64,000 nucleotides of DNA from Ochrobactrum quorumnocens (GCF_002278035.1 NZ_CP022604.1:1907501-1971500), one strand, 5' to 3'; positions 1-9,125 are shown, counted from the first letter of the stretch. Notes: generated from the sequence alone by a model not told the origin. Numbers and translations: made by a program.

Positions 1-419
1 ATCCCGATGCGGAATGTGATGCCGAGAGGCGCCGTCGAGTTGCGGCAGGACAGATAGATGACTTCCGGACCCTCCAGATGCGAGAGCGTCAATGTATAAG
101 CGCCAAGCCCTTCGGCTTCTGCCACCACATCATGAAAAGCATCGACAATATCGCTGTCGGCCAGAAAGACATTGGCCCAACGCACCGATTGCGGCCCCAT
201 TGTATAGCTTCCATCACTGTTGAGCTTCAACAGCTTCAGATGGGTCAGTGTCTGGCAAAGCCCATGAACGCTGCTTTTGGGTAATTTGGTTTGACGAACG
301 ATATCCGAAAGTTTGAGCCCATCACGGCTCCCGGCAACACAATCGAGAATCTGCGTCGCCCTCACCACTGCTGGAACCAGCTTCAAGGAACTTTCATCAT
401 CGAGTACAGTTTTGTCCAT
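1..419 (-). CDS. IclR-family transcriptional regulator (C-terminus cut by window edge)
   Basis: Only the first 139 or so residues are in the window. The reverse strand reads open from an ATG at 419 to the edge. The N-terminal part (about residues 12-75) reads as an IclR winged helix: an Ala/Val-rich first helix, then a KLPKSSVHGLCQTL recognition helix, then a GSYTMGP wing. The start of the effector-binding domain follows. It is transcribed away from gabD, with a 126 bp divergent region holding two inverted repeats. By usual IclR logic it could control gabD and itself, which is inference. The effector is unknown. Confidence 0.85.
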   Translation of the reverse strand, partial: MDKTVLDDESSLKLVPAVVRATQILDCVAGSRDGLKLSDIVRQTKLPKSSVHGLCQTLTHLKLLKLNSDGSYTMGPQSVRWANVFLADSDIVDAFHDVVAEAEGLGAYTLTLSHLEGPEVIYLSCRNSTAPLGITFRIG

Positions 420-436
420 TTGCCCTCTTCAGCCAA

Positions 437-467
437 CCGACAGATGAATTGACTTTAGCTCTGTCGG
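437..467. promoter_or_regulatory. Inverted repeat in IclR/gabD divergent region
   Basis: CCGACAGA at 437-444 is matched by TCTGTCGG at 460-467, with 15 bp between. It lies just upstream of the IclR start and is a possible operator or promoter-proximal site. No experiment or database supports it here. Confidence 0.4.
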
Positions 468-493
468 CTGATTTATTCAGTATATCGTATAGC

Positions 494-509
494 GTTCAAT
501 ATATTGAAC
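494..509. promoter_or_regulatory. 16-bp perfect palindrome, candidate IclR operator
   Basis: GTTCAATATATTGAAC is a perfect palindrome 36 bp before the gabD ATG. GTTC...GAAC half sites are typical of operators bound by IclR-family proteins, and the divergent neighbour is an IclR protein. Autoregulation and gabD control are inferred. Confidence 0.55.
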
Positions 510-545
510 CGCTCTTTGACGCAACACCGGGATGGAACATCAGAT

Positions 546-1997
546 ATGATTGCCTTGAAAGATAAATCGCTGCTCAAATCGCAATGCCTTGTGGACGGCC
601 GCTGGATTGACGCCGCCGATGGCAAAACCATTGATGTGACCAACCCTGCGGACGGCTCCCTTGTTGGCACTGTTCCCTCCCTGTCGGTCGATACTATTAA
701 AGAAGCAATCAACGCTTCGAACAAGGCGCTTCCTTCATGGGCCGGCAAGACCGCTAAGGAACGCGCAGGTATCTTGCGCAAATGGTTCGATCTGATCGTC
801 GCCAACGCCGATGATATTGCTCTTATAATGACATCGGAACAGGGCAAGCCACTCGCCGAAGCGCGCGGTGAAGTTATTTATGCCGCTTCCTTCATCGAGT
901 GGTTCGCCGAGGAAGCCAAACGCGTCTATGGTGACACGATCCCTGCCCCGCAAAATGGGCAACGTCTCACTGTTATCCGCCAGCCAGTCGGCGTGACCGC
1001 TGCAATCACCCCATGGAATTTTCCAGCGGCAATGATTACTCGTAAGGCAGCACCTGCCCTAGCCGCTGGCTGCACAATGATTGTCCGTCCCGCCGATCTC
1101 ACTCCGCTGACGGCTCTCGCCCTTGGTGTATTGGCGGAAAAGGCCGGAATTCCAGCAGGCGTTCTGCAGATCGTGACTGGCAAAGCACGCGAAATTGGTG
1201 CTGAACTCACCAGCAACGAGATTGTGCGCAAACTGTCCTTCACGGGCTCGACCGAAGTCGGCCGTCTTTTGATGGCGCAGTGCGCACCGACCATCAAGCG
1301 TATTTCACTGGAGCTTGGCGGCAACGCACCCTTCATCGTGTTCGATGATGCGGATATCGATGCTGCTGTTGATGGCGCAATGATTTCGAAATACCGCAAC
1401 GCTGGCCAGACCTGCGTTTGCGCCAACCGCATCTATGTTCAACGCGGCATCTACGACAAGTTTGCTGAAAAGCTGGCAGCCAAAGTGAAAGAGCTGAAGG
1501 TCGGCAATGGCACCGAACCGGGTGTCGTCATCGGACCGATGATTGAAGAAAAAGCCATCACCAAGGTCAAAGCGCACATCGAAGACGCTGTTTCCAAGGG
1601 TGCGAAGCTCATCACAGGCGGCAAGGAACTGGGCGGTCTGTTTTTTGAACCGGGCATTCTGACCGGCGTGACTTCCGACATGATTGTCGCCAAGGAAGAA
1701 ACCTTCGGCCCGCTTGCACCGCTCTTCGCCTTCGACACGGAAGAAGAAGTCATTGCCATGGCCAATGATACGATCTTCGGTCTGGCTGCCTACTTCTATA
1801 CAGAGAACTTCAGCCGCGCGATCCGGGTCAGCGAAGGTCTGGAATATGGCATGGTGGGCCACAACACTGGACTGATCTCGAATGAAGTCGCACCTTTCGG
1901 CGGCGTGAAGCAGTCGGGTCTTGGGCGCGAAGGTTCGAAATACGGCATCGAGGAATATCTCGAAACCAAATACATCTGCAGCGCTTACAAGCGTTAA
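546..1997 (+). CDS. gabD: NAD(P)-dependent succinate-semialdehyde dehydrogenase
   Basis: This 483-residue cytosolic aldehyde dehydrogenase oxidises succinate semialdehyde to succinate in GABA catabolism. It is collinear with GabD over its whole length. The catalytic Glu is in LELGGNAP (about residue 256), the nucleophile Cys in GQTCVCANR (about residue 290), and the C-terminus has the typical PFGGVKQSGLGREG segment. I chose the ATG at 546 rather than an upstream TTG at 504 because it gives the usual family length and N-terminus. No gabT is adjacent, so the substrate could be a related semialdehyde. The divergent IclR gene is the likely regulator. Confidence 0.9.
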   Translation: MIALKDKSLLKSQCLVDGRWIDAADGKTIDVTNPADGSLVGTVPSLSVDTIKEAINASNKALPSWAGKTAKERAGILRKWFDLIVANADDIALIMTSEQGKPLAEARGEVIYAASFIEWFAEEAKRVYGDTIPAPQNGQRLTVIRQPVGVTAAITPWNFPAAMITRKAAPALAAGCTMIVRPADLTPLTALALGVLAEKAGIPAGVLQIVTGKAREIGAELTSNEIVRKLSFTGSTEVGRLLMAQCAPTIKRISLELGGNAPFIVFDDADIDAAVDGAMISKYRNAGQTCVCANRIYVQRGIYDKFAEKLAAKVKELKVGNGTEPGVVIGPMIEEKAITKVKAHIEDAVSKGAKLITGGKELGGLFFEPGILTGVTSDMIVAKEETFGPLAPLFAFDTEEEVIAMANDTIFGLAAYFYTENFSRAIRVSEGLEYGMVGHNTGLISNEVAPFGGVKQSGLGREGSKYGIEEYLETKYICSAYKR

Positions 1998-2026
1998 AAA
2001 TCGCTCTCTTTCGATGGAGCACTTCC

Positions 2027-2118
2027 AGCAAAAGTGCGAAGCGGCTTTGCGCGGGATAGTGCGTAAAGACAAAAACGAGAGCCGTTCTGACATTTATTTT
2101 TAAACCAGAACTGCTCTC
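2027..2118. repeat. Palindromic repeat, composite (TTCCAGCAAAAGTGCG type)
   Basis: Left part carries GCACTTCCAGCAAAAGTGCG. The right part is an inverted repeat, GAGAGCcGTTCTG (2077-2089) against CAGAACtGCTCTC (2106-2118). Related copies occur at 2892-2955 and 28858-28960, and more distant ones elsewhere in the window. It lies in the gabD 3' region. Confidence 0.7.
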
Positions 2119-2140
2119 GCTTCCGTAGAAAGCAGATTCA

Positions 2141-2175
2141 AAAAAGTGGCGCGCATTGTTCGCGCCACTTTTTTT
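2141..2175 (+). terminator. Rho-independent terminator of gabD
   Basis: A GTGGCGCG/CGCGCCAC stem with A-rich 5' and T-rich 3' flanks follows the palindromic repeat downstream of gabD. Confidence 0.85.
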
Positions 2176-2233
2176 ATTTATAGACGACGCAAACAATCCT
2201 TGGGTGTTTGCCCGCAAAAATCCGGAAAACTTC

Positions 2234-2824
2234 ATGCTGCGCCGACTTTATGACTGGACGATCTCGCTTGCTGCCCGAAAGTCTGCCGAATATTGGCTCG
2301 CTTTCATTGCTTTTGTAGAAAGCTCAGTTTTTCTCGTCCCAGCTGATGTGCTGTATCTGCCGATGGCGCTCGCCCGCCCCGAGCGGGCCTATCGCTATGC
2401 TTTGGTTGCAACCATATTTTCCGTTCTTGGCGGCATCGCAGGCTGGTATCTCGGCTACCATGCCTATGAGCAGGTCGCTAAACCCGTATTAGAAATGTAT
2501 GGCAAGCTCGACACATTTGAGCAAATGCGCGGCACGACCAGCGCTGACATGATACTTCTGATGCTCATCACATCAGGACTGGCCCATTTGCCGCCTATCA
2601 AGGTGGTGACGATCCTATCGGGAGCCGCTGGCATCAACATCTGGCTGTTTATTGCATCGGCAATCGTGGCTCGCGGCGCACGCTTCTTCTTCCTTGCATG
2701 GCTGTTGAAGCGCTACGGTGAACCGATCCGTGGTTTTATCGAAAAGCGCCTCGGCCTTCTGGCTGGGCTGGTTGCCGTGGTGCTGATCGCGATGTTCCTG
2801 GCGGTTAAATATCTCCACGCCTGA
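2234..2824 (+). CDS. YqaA/DedA-like (VTT domain) inner-membrane protein
   Basis: A 196-residue polytopic membrane protein. It begins MLRRLYDWTISLAARKSAEYW and carries the acidic/proline re-entrant pattern (FVESSVFLVPADVLYLPMAL) and glycine-rich helices typical of the SNARE-associated/DedA (VTT) family, YqaA branch. About four to five hydrophobic segments lie at residues 22-45, 53-75, 103-130, 135-160 and 172-194. DedA proteins support membrane homeostasis and lipid flipping; the exact role of the YqaA branch is not established. The ATG at 2234 is preferred because the upstream in-frame start at 2156 falls in the gabD terminator. Confidence 0.75.
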   Translation: MLRRLYDWTISLAARKSAEYWLAFIAFVESSVFLVPADVLYLPMALARPERAYRYALVATIFSVLGGIAGWYLGYHAYEQVAKPVLEMYGKLDTFEQMRGTTSADMILLMLITSGLAHLPPIKVVTILSGAAGINIWLFIASAIVARGARFFFLAWLLKRYGEPIRGFIEKRLGLLAGLVAVVLIAMFLAVKYLHA

Positions 2825-2891
2825 TTTTGCCTCAAGTCGGTCAAAATAAACTGATTGGAGACAAAGCAGCAATTTAGCTTATCTGGACCAA

Positions 2892-2955
2892 AGAGCATTT
2901 CCAGCAAAAGTGCGTGAGCTTTTTGCGTGAGGATAAATACTGAGAGCCGCTTCAG
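2892..2955. repeat. Palindromic repeat copy (short)
   Basis: Starts with GAGCATTTCCAGCAAAAGTGCG, the same core as 2027-2118, and runs into the dsbB ribosome-binding region. It is degenerate in its right half. Confidence 0.55.
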
Positions 2956-2965
2956 GGAATTTCAT

Positions 2966-3490
2966 ATGGCATTTGCACTCAACAAACCGGTCGGCAAAAT
3001 TCAGGCTTGGTCCGCTGGCATCATGACAGTCGGATTGGCCGCAACCGTTGGAACCGCTCTCGGCTTCGAGCATCTGGCTGGGTTCATGCCCTGCAAGCTC
3101 TGCCTTGAAGAGCGTACGCCATATTATATCGGCGTTCCCGTTCTTGTTGCGGCCTTGGTTTCCTATCGCTTGAAATGGCCTCCAATCCTGACGCGCGGCC
3201 TGATCCTGATCGGCGCGCTGCTGATGACCTTTGGTCTGGCGCTCGCCATCTATCACACAGGCGTCGAGCTAAAATATTGGCCGGGTCCGGCTGATTGCAG
3301 TGCAGCGACCATGAAAGTGACGCTAGATGCAGGCAATCTGCTCGGCGATCTCAACGCGACCCGCCCACCAGCATGTGACAGTGCACCAGGCTTTTTCCTT
3401 GGCCTGTCTTTTGCCGGATGGAACGTCGTCGCAAGCCTGCTCTTTGCAGCGATCGGCTACTACGGCGCTTTTGCAAAAGCTGGGAAGTAA
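2966..3490 (+). CDS. dsbB: Disulfide bond formation protein B family
   Basis: A 174-residue inner-membrane protein with four hydrophobic helices. The CKLC pair (Cys43, Cys46) faces the periplasm after the first helix. A second pair (Cys111 in PADCSAAT and Cys137 in PPACDS) lies in the second periplasmic loop. These are the quinone-linked and DsbA-linked cysteines of the DsbB family, which reoxidises periplasmic thiol oxidase DsbA. AGGGA sits 8 nt before the chosen ATG; the in-frame start at 2927 lies inside a repeat and is unlikely. No dsbA is adjacent. Confidence 0.88.
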   Translation: MAFALNKPVGKIQAWSAGIMTVGLAATVGTALGFEHLAGFMPCKLCLEERTPYYIGVPVLVAALVSYRLKWPPILTRGLILIGALLMTFGLALAIYHTGVELKYWPGPADCSAATMKVTLDAGNLLGDLNATRPPACDSAPGFFLGLSFAGWNVVASLLFAAIGYYGAFAKAGK

Positions 3491-3536
3491 GAGCGATTTC
3501 TGAGGGAATTGTTCTTTCTACAGCATGTCTCAGAAT

Positions 3537-3680
3537 AGTGTCTAAATCAAAAAGCGGCAGGCCGTGGCGAAAATGGTGATTTTCGAGTACCGAAGCGGAG
3601 TGTACTTTTGGGTACATGAGCATCGGAACGCAGACAAATTGCAATTTGCAGACCGGCTTGGCGACTTTTGGAACAGACAC
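3537..3680. repeat. Long imperfect palindrome (GAGTGTACTTTTGGGTACATGAG core)
   Basis: About 144 bp with complementary ends: GTGTCTaaatcaAAAAG on the left, CTTTTGGAACAGACAC on the right. In the middle is a GTAC...GTAC stem (GTGTACTTTTGGGTACATG). It is the same family as the longer copy at 58889-59057. It ends exactly at the stop codon of the HNH gene. Confidence 0.75.
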
Positions 3681-4252
3681 TAAGGCTCTAGTTCAACATC
3701 CCAATACAGAAAGTCGAGCCAGCTGTCGTGGAGATGGTTGGGTGGGAAAAGGCGCCCATTATTGTGCAGATCCTGCACAGTGGGCGTGACCGGCTTCTGG
3801 CGCGGCCACATATGCGCCTGAGCCGGCATCAAGCCGCCTTTGCGCAAATTGCACGGAGAACATGCGGCGACCACATTTTCCCACGTCGTCTCGCCGCCAT
3901 GGCAACGCGGGGTGACGTGGTCGAAAGTCAGATCGTGCAGAGAGCCGCAATACTGGCATTCGAAACGATCACGTAGAAACAAATTGAAGCGCGTAAACGC
4001 CGGATAGCGCGGTGGCTTCACATAATCCTTCAAGCAAATCACGCTGGGAACGCGCATAGAGAATGAGGGGGATGATACGATCTGGTCGTATTCCGCCACA
4101 ATATGCACGCGCTCGAGAAACACCGCTTTGATCGCGTCTTGCCAGGACCAGAGCGACAAAGGGTAATAGCTGAGCGGACGATAATCCGCATTGAGGACCA
4201 GCGCGGGTAATCCACTGCTCGACACGGTCCGGGGAGAGACGGCTACATTCAA
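3680..4252 (-). CDS. HNH endonuclease family protein
   Basis: A 190-residue protein with a C-terminal HNH zinc finger: CQYCG at about residues 101-105, LTFDHVTPRCHGGETTWENVV, then CSPCN. The N-terminal part (ALVLNADYRPLSYYPLSLWSWQDAIKAVFL) is the conserved segment of the stand-alone HNH proteins common in alphaproteobacteria. I chose a TTG start at 4252 because a perfect AAGGAGG lies 8 nt upstream of it; the ATG at 4306 would add 18 atypical residues. It is a predicted nuclease of unknown target and shows no link to a phage or restriction gene here. Confidence 0.82.
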   Translation of the reverse strand: MNVAVSPRTVSSSGLPALVLNADYRPLSYYPLSLWSWQDAIKAVFLERVHIVAEYDQIVSSPSFSMRVPSVICLKDYVKPPRYPAFTRFNLFLRDRFECQYCGSLHDLTFDHVTPRCHGGETTWENVVAACSPCNLRKGGLMPAQAHMWPRQKPVTPTVQDLHNNGRLFPPNHLHDSWLDFLYWDVELEP

Positions 4253-4515
4253 GGGCGCACCTCCTTCAGAGCAACTCCGAAAGGAAAAGTGCGAATGGCT
4301 TTCCATGCGGAATTGCGTTCTTCATCGAAGCGCCGCGCGTCCATTCTGGGCGCAACCTACGACGCTCCGATCTTGTGAAAGCGGCAAGTGCGATAGGCAG
4401 GATATCAAGCTTCTGCGAATCGAAATGCCGTCATCACCTGATGCGAATAATGTAATCCCGACGTGACAGGATTGTGAAGCGGAAACGCATTTATGTCCCC
4501 GGAAACACGCAAGAT

Positions 4516-5160
4516 TTACAGAAGCGGCGCCGCCTCGCGGCCTTTGATTGCAGCGTAATATGCCCAAAACAAACGCGCTGCCACGCCACGCCATGGCGCC
4601 CAATCTTCCGCAAGCAGACGAAGAGCTGCGGCATCCGGCCGTGTTTCATGCGCAAAAGCGTGACCGACCGCAGTTTGCAAGGCGACGTCGCCTGCCGGAA
4701 ATACATCTGGATGACCGGCTGCAAAAAGCAGGTAAACCTCAGCGGTCCAGGGGCCGATACCCTTGATCGCTGTCAATGTCTTGATCGCTTCCTCCGCAGG
4801 CAGTTCGCAAAGTCCATGCAGGTCAATCGCACCTTCTGCCAAAGCTGCACTCAGCGCAAAAAGCGTTCTTTGCTTCGGACGCGAAAGCCCGGCAAATCGC
4901 CACGCTTCTTCGCCGCCCGCAATGTATCCCTCCGGCGTCATAGGATCGACCACCTGCTTGAACCGTGCCCAGATCGCAGCCGCACTCGCGGTTGAGACCT
5001 GTTGTGCGACAATAATTGAAGCAAGGCTTTCAAACCCCGGCTCGGATCGGCGAAGCGGCACTTGATGAGAACGGCTGCGTATATCGACCAGTCGGGCATC
5101 GACCAGCACCAGTGCCTCAAGCCCGGCCTCAATATCGCTCAATGTATCGATCCGCAGCAT
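4516..5160 (-). CDS. alkA: DNA-3-methyladenine glycosylase II (AlkA-type HhH-GPD)
   Basis: A 214-residue cytosolic base-excision enzyme that removes alkylated purines. The helix-hairpin-helix is LTAIKGIGPWTAEVYLLFA, and the catalytic Asp is in FPAGDVALQ about 25 residues later, the arrangement of HhH-GPD glycosylases. It lacks the N-terminal AlkA domain of E. coli, as short alphaproteobacterial forms do. In-frame ATGs exist at 5214, 5175 and 5160; the last is used because GAAAGG lies 9 nt upstream. It is divergent from gluQ. Confidence 0.85.
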   Translation of the reverse strand: MLRIDTLSDIEAGLEALVLVDARLVDIRSRSHQVPLRRSEPGFESLASIIVAQQVSTASAAAIWARFKQVVDPMTPEGYIAGGEEAWRFAGLSRPKQRTLFALSAALAEGAIDLHGLCELPAEEAIKTLTAIKGIGPWTAEVYLLFAAGHPDVFPAGDVALQTAVGHAFAHETRPDAAALRLLAEDWAPWRGVAARLFWAYYAAIKGREAAPLL

Positions 5161-5223
5161 AAGATGGCCTTTCATTTCATTAACTTGCAAAGTACCAATA
5201 CCGTCAAATGACAATCAACTGAC

Positions 5224-6105
5224 ATGATCATGACAAAATCTGTTTTCCGCTTTGCCCCTAGCCCCAATGGCCAACTGCACCTTGGCCATGCCTATTCCGC
5301 CCTTCTCAACGCAAGCATGGCGAACGACTGCGATGGTCGTTTTCTTCTGCGTATGGAAGACATCGACACCGCCCGTTGCACGCCTCAACTCGAACAGGGC
5401 ATCTATGATGATCTCCATTGGCTTGGGCTAAAATGGGAACAGCCGGTGCGTCGCCAGTCGGAGCATTTTGGCGAATATCGCAACGCATTGACCAAGCTTG
5501 CCGACAAAGGTCTCGTCTATCCCGCCTTTTTGAGTCGCACAGAAGTGCGCGAACAAATCGGCGAAGCGCACGCCAAAGGCAAAGAATGGCCGTCCGATCC
5601 CGACGGTACGCCGCTCTATCCCCAGGGCGAACGTAACCTCAGTGAAAAAGAACAAATGGAGCGCATTGTTTCTGGTGCACCCTATGCATGGCGGCTCAAT
5701 ATGGAAAAGGCGCTTGCAACCACAGGCAAAACACTCTTCTGGAACGAAAGCGGCAAAGGCCCAGATGGCGAGACTGGTCGCCTACCCGCGGACCCCACAC
5801 AATGGGGCGACGTGGTGATTGCGCGCAAAGATACACCCACCAGCTATCATCTGTCAGTCGTGGTGGACGATGCCCTTCAAGGCATCACTCATATTGTCCG
5901 CGGACGCGATCTTTTTCATGCAACATCCGTACACCGGCTGTTGCAGACCCTACTCAGTCTGCCGGAACCGCATTATCATCATCACGATCTGGTGCTGGGC
6001 GATGATGGGTTGAAACTCTCCAAAAGCCGCAAGGACACCGCACTTGCATCTTTGCGCGAACAGGGCTTTACGCCTGACGATATACGCGCAAGACTATCAC
6101 TTTAA
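5224..6105 (+). CDS. gluQ: Glutamyl-Q tRNA(Asp) synthetase
   Basis: A 293-residue truncated glutamyl-tRNA synthetase paralogue that attaches glutamate to queuosine 34 of tRNA-Asp. The HIGH-like motif is PNGQLHLGHAYSA (about residues 14-26) and KLSKS is at about residues 266-270. It lacks the anticodon-binding domain of GltX, which fixes it as GluQ. The zinc-binding cysteines of the E. coli protein are not present: the region reads YPAFLSRTEV with no CxC pair. A second ATG at 5230 could be the true start. Confidence 0.88.
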   Translation: MIMTKSVFRFAPSPNGQLHLGHAYSALLNASMANDCDGRFLLRMEDIDTARCTPQLEQGIYDDLHWLGLKWEQPVRRQSEHFGEYRNALTKLADKGLVYPAFLSRTEVREQIGEAHAKGKEWPSDPDGTPLYPQGERNLSEKEQMERIVSGAPYAWRLNMEKALATTGKTLFWNESGKGPDGETGRLPADPTQWGDVVIARKDTPTSYHLSVVVDDALQGITHIVRGRDLFHATSVHRLLQTLLSLPEPHYHHHDLVLGDDGLKLSKSRKDTALASLREQGFTPDDIRARLSL

Positions 6106-6243
6106 AGACCATTTTCGCCGCAGCGTCACAGATGATGTGCCCGCGGGCCGATTGACGTAAGCGCGCTAAAGCGGTTCAAGGATGCATGAAGCTGGCGTTG
6201 AAAGACACTGGCGGTATTGTTTTATATTGAAGGAGGCGGAGCC

Positions 6244-8430
6244 ATGGGTAACGTAACAACAAATAATTACGTTGAGATTGAAGGCTTGCGTGTTGCCCCC
6301 GAACTGGTGGAATTTCTGGCCAAGGAAGCCGCACCGGGAACGGGCGTGGAACCAGAAACATTCTGGAAGGGCTTCGCAGCCATCATCCGCGACCTCGCGC
6401 CGAAGAACCGCGCACTCCTCAAAAAACGCGACGATCTGCAAGCCAAGATCGATGCCTGGTACAAAGAAAATCGCGACAAGGATTATTCGCAAGCTGATTA
6501 TCAGCAGTTCTTGAAGGACATCGGCTATCTCCTGCCGGAAGGCGGAGAGTTCAAGGTTTCAACCGCCAATGTCGATCCGGAAATCATGCATATCGCCGGT
6601 CCGCAGCTTGTCGTTCCGGTCATGAATGCACGCTACGCGCTCAACGCTGCCAATGCACGCTGGGGATCGCTCTATGACGCGCTTTACGGCACCGATGCTA
6701 TCTCTGAAGATGATGGCGCAGAAAAGGGCAAAGGCTACAACCCGAAGCGCGGTGAAAAAGTCATCGCATGGGCCAAGAATTTCCTCGACGAAAGCGCACC
6801 GCTCAATGCGGGCAAGTGGGCCGACGTCTCAGGCCTTTCCGTCACGGACGGCAAACTCGCTGTATCGCTTGCCGACGGTTCGAGCACCGCCTTGAAGGAC
6901 GGCAGCCAGTTCAAGGGATATAATGGCGATGCAGCGGCACCGACCAATGTGCTGCTGGCCAAAAACGACATGCATGTTGATATCGTAATCAATGCGGACA
7001 GCCCGATCGGCAAGACCGACCCGGCACATATCGCAGACATGGTTCTGGAATCGGCCATCAGTACGATTCAGGATTGCGAAGATTCGATCGCTGCTGTTGA
7101 CGCCGAAGACAAGGTTGCCGTTTATCGTAACTGGCTCGGTCTCATGAGCGGCAAGCTCGAAGACACCTTCGAGAAGAACGGCAAGCAGATGACGCGTCGC
7201 CTCAATGGCGACCGTAGCTATAAGGCTGCCGATGGTTCCGAACTTACCCTCAAGGGTCGTTCGCTGATGCTGGTTCGTAACGTTGGTCACCTGATGACCA
7301 ACCCGGCGATCATCGATGCAGAAGGCCATGAAGTGCCGGAAGGCATTATGGATGCGGCCTTCACCAGCCTGATTGCACTGCACGACATCGGCCCGAATGG
7401 TCGCCACCTGAATTCACGGGAAGGCTCGGTCTATATCGTCAAGCCGAAGATGCACGGCCCGGAAGAAGTGGCATTCGCCAATGAAATCTTCACCCGCACC
7501 GAAGAGTTACTCGGCATGAAGCCGAATACGCTGAAGATCGGCATCATGGATGAGGAGCGCCGCACCACGGTCAACCTCAAGGAAGCAATCCGCGCAGCAA
7601 AAGAACGTGTGGTCTTCATCAATACTGGCTTCCTCGACCGCACCGGCGACGAAATCCATACGTCGATGGAAGCTGGCCCGATGATCCGCAAGGGCGACAT
7701 GAAGCAGGCCGCATGGATTGGCGCTTATGAGCAGTGGAATGTCGATATCGGTCTTGAGTGTGGCCTGTCCGGCCATGCGCAGATCGGCAAGGGCATGTGG
7801 GCCATGCCGGACCTGATGGCTGCGATGCTGGAACAGAAAATCGCTCATCCGAAGGCTGGTGCGAACACCGCCTGGGTGCCATCGCCAACCGCTGCAACAT
7901 TGCACGCAACACACTATCATCAGGTTGATGTGGCTGCCGTTCAGGACAAACTCAAGAGCCGCCCACGCGCCAAGCTCGATGATATCCTGTTAGTGCCTGT
8001 TGCCAGCCGTCCAAACTGGACGCCGGAAGATATTCAGAAGGAAATCGACAACAACGCGCAGGGCATTCTCGGCTATGTCGTGCGCTGGGTTGATCAGGGC
8101 GTCGGCTGCTCGAAAGTGCCGGACATCAACAATGTCGGCCTGATGGAAGACCGCGCAACGCTGCGCATTTCCGCTCAGCACATCGCAAACTGGCTCTATC
8201 ACGGTGTGGTTTCAGAAGCGCAGGTCATGGAAACCATGAAGCGGATGGCCGCGGTCGTTGACAAGCAGAATGAAGGCGACGCGCTTTATCGCCCGATGGC
8301 CGCAAACTTCGACAAGTCAATTGCCTTCCAGGCTGCCTGCGATCTGGTTTTCAAGGGCCGCGAACAGCCGAATGGCTATACTGAGCCTGTTCTGCATCGC
8401 CGCCGTTTGGAACTGAAGGCGCAGGGCTGA
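6244..8430 (+). CDS. glcB: Malate synthase G
   Basis: A 728-residue cytosolic enzyme that condenses glyoxylate and acetyl-CoA to malate. It is full length for malate synthase G. Conserved segments include [13 protein letters not shown] and [23 protein letters not shown] near the middle, the [18 protein letters not shown] region, and [14 protein letters not shown] towards the C-terminus. AAGGAGG precedes the ATG at 6244. No isocitrate lyase gene is nearby. It is followed by a hairpin, so it is probably monocistronic. Confidence 0.95.
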   Translation: MGNVTTNNYVEIEGLRVAPELVEFLAKEAAPGTGVEPETFWKGFAAIIRDLAPKNRALLKKRDDLQAKIDAWYKENRDKDYSQADYQQFLKDIGYLLPEGGEFKVSTANVDPEIMHIAGPQLVVPVMNARYALNAANARWGSLYDALYGTDAISEDDGAEKGKGYNPKRGEKVIAWAKNFLDESAPLNAGKWADVSGLSVTDGKLAVSLADGSSTALKDGSQFKGYNGDAAAPTNVLLAKNDMHVDIVINADSPIGKTDPAHIADMVLESAISTIQDCEDSIAAVDAEDKVAVYRNWLGLMSGKLEDTFEKNGKQMTRRLNGDRSYKAADGSELTLKGRSLMLVRNVGHLMTNPAIIDAEGHEVPEGIMDAAFTSLIALHDIGPNGRHLNSREGSVYIVKPKMHGPEEVAFANEIFTRTEELLGMKPNTLKIGIMDEERRTTVNLKEAIRAAKERVVFINTGFLDRTGDEIHTSMEAGPMIRKGDMKQAAWIGAYEQWNVDIGLECGLSGHAQIGKGMWAMPDLMAAMLEQKIAHPKAGANTAWVPSPTAATLHATHYHQVDVAAVQDKLKSRPRAKLDDILLVPVASRPNWTPEDIQKEIDNNAQGILGYVVRWVDQGVGCSKVPDINNVGLMEDRATLRISAQHIANWLYHGVVSEAQVMETMKRMAAVVDKQNEGDALYRPMAANFDKSIAFQAACDLVFKGREQPNGYTEPVLHRRRLELKAQG

Positions 8431-8457
8431 TACCAATATTGTAGAAATAGTTTGGCT

Positions 8458-8487
8458 GCGGCGGGAGAAATCCCGCCGCATTCTTTT
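8458..8487 (+). terminator. Terminator hairpin of glcB
   Basis: A perfect 9-bp GC stem (GCGGCGGGA/TCCCGCCGC) with a GAAA tetraloop, followed by ATTCTTTT. The T-tract is interrupted. Confidence 0.7.
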
Positions 8488-8508
8488 GTCTGCTATCCTG
8501 AATAACGC

Positions 8509-8547
8509 TTGACTCCATTATAATAGATATTAATTCTATCATAATGG
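8509..8547. promoter_or_regulatory. Promoter and 33-bp inverted-repeat operator over the XRE start codon
   Basis: TTGACT (8509-8514) is followed 16 nt later by TAATTC, a plausible sigma-70 promoter. An inverted repeat with 13-bp arms (8515-8527 CCATTATAATAGA; 8535-8547, 12 of 13 matching) covers the promoter and ends inside the gene's own ATG at 8544. There is no purine-rich ribosome site before the ATG, so transcription starting about 7 nt after the -10 would give a leaderless message. Confidence 0.6.
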
Positions 8548-9125
8548 AAAACGTAATAGATCGGCTCGATAACGCCATCGGCGACAATCTGCGCCGCCTG
8601 CGCCTTGCGCAAGGCATGACGCTGGATGCGCTTGGGGATGCGTCAGGTGTCAGCCGCGCCATGATCTCGCGGATCGAGCGTGGCGAAACCAGCCCGACCG
8701 CACAGCTTCTGGCGCGCATTTGTGCAGCTCTCGGCACATCGCTCTCAGCCTTCTTTGCTGATGCGGAAGCCCCTGCTTCTCCCTTGCTCACGCATGATCG
8801 CCAGCCAGTCTGGCGTGATCCGGATACAGGCTATATCCGGCGGTCTGTTTCGCCACCAGGAACGGGATCGAGCATCGACATGATCGAGGTCGAGTTTCCC
8901 GCAGGGGCAAAGGTCGCCTTCGCTCCACAAACAGCCAATGCAGGCATCACACAGCATTTGTGGCTCCTGAAGGGCGAAATGGAAATCACGGTTGGTGAAA
9001 CCGCATATCGGCTCCAAGCCGGCGACTGTCTTTACATGCCACTCGTCGAGGGCATCACCTTTCATAATCCCGGCATGTCGACCGCACGCTATACAATCGT
9101 ACTTGAACGCCGCAGCAGTCTTTGA
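8544..9125 (+). CDS. XRE-family regulator with C-terminal cupin
   Basis: 193 residues. The N-terminal helix-turn-helix (about residues 12-66) contains GMTLDALGDASGVSRAMISRIERGETSPTAQLL. A cupin fold (about residues 110-188) has ITQHLWLLKGEMEITVGETAYRLQAGDCLYMPLVEGITFHNP. This architecture is typical of PuuR/SutR-like repressors that sense a small ligand in the cupin. It heads a probable operon with two acetyltransferases (11 nt and 1 nt gaps) and is likely autoregulated through the 8515-8547 repeat. The ligand is unknown. Confidence 0.85.
   Translation: MENVIDRLDNAIGDNLRRLRLAQGMTLDALGDASGVSRAMISRIERGETSPTAQLLARICAALGTSLSAFFADAEAPASPLLTHDRQPVWRDPDTGYIRRSVSPPGTGSSIDMIEVEFPAGAKVAFAPQTANAGITQHLWLLKGEMEITVGETAYRLQAGDCLYMPLVEGITFHNPGMSTARYTIVLERRSSL

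Noticed and set aside
4474..4995. Plus-strand ORF of 173 codons
   Set aside because: Antisense to alkA with no recognisable domain.
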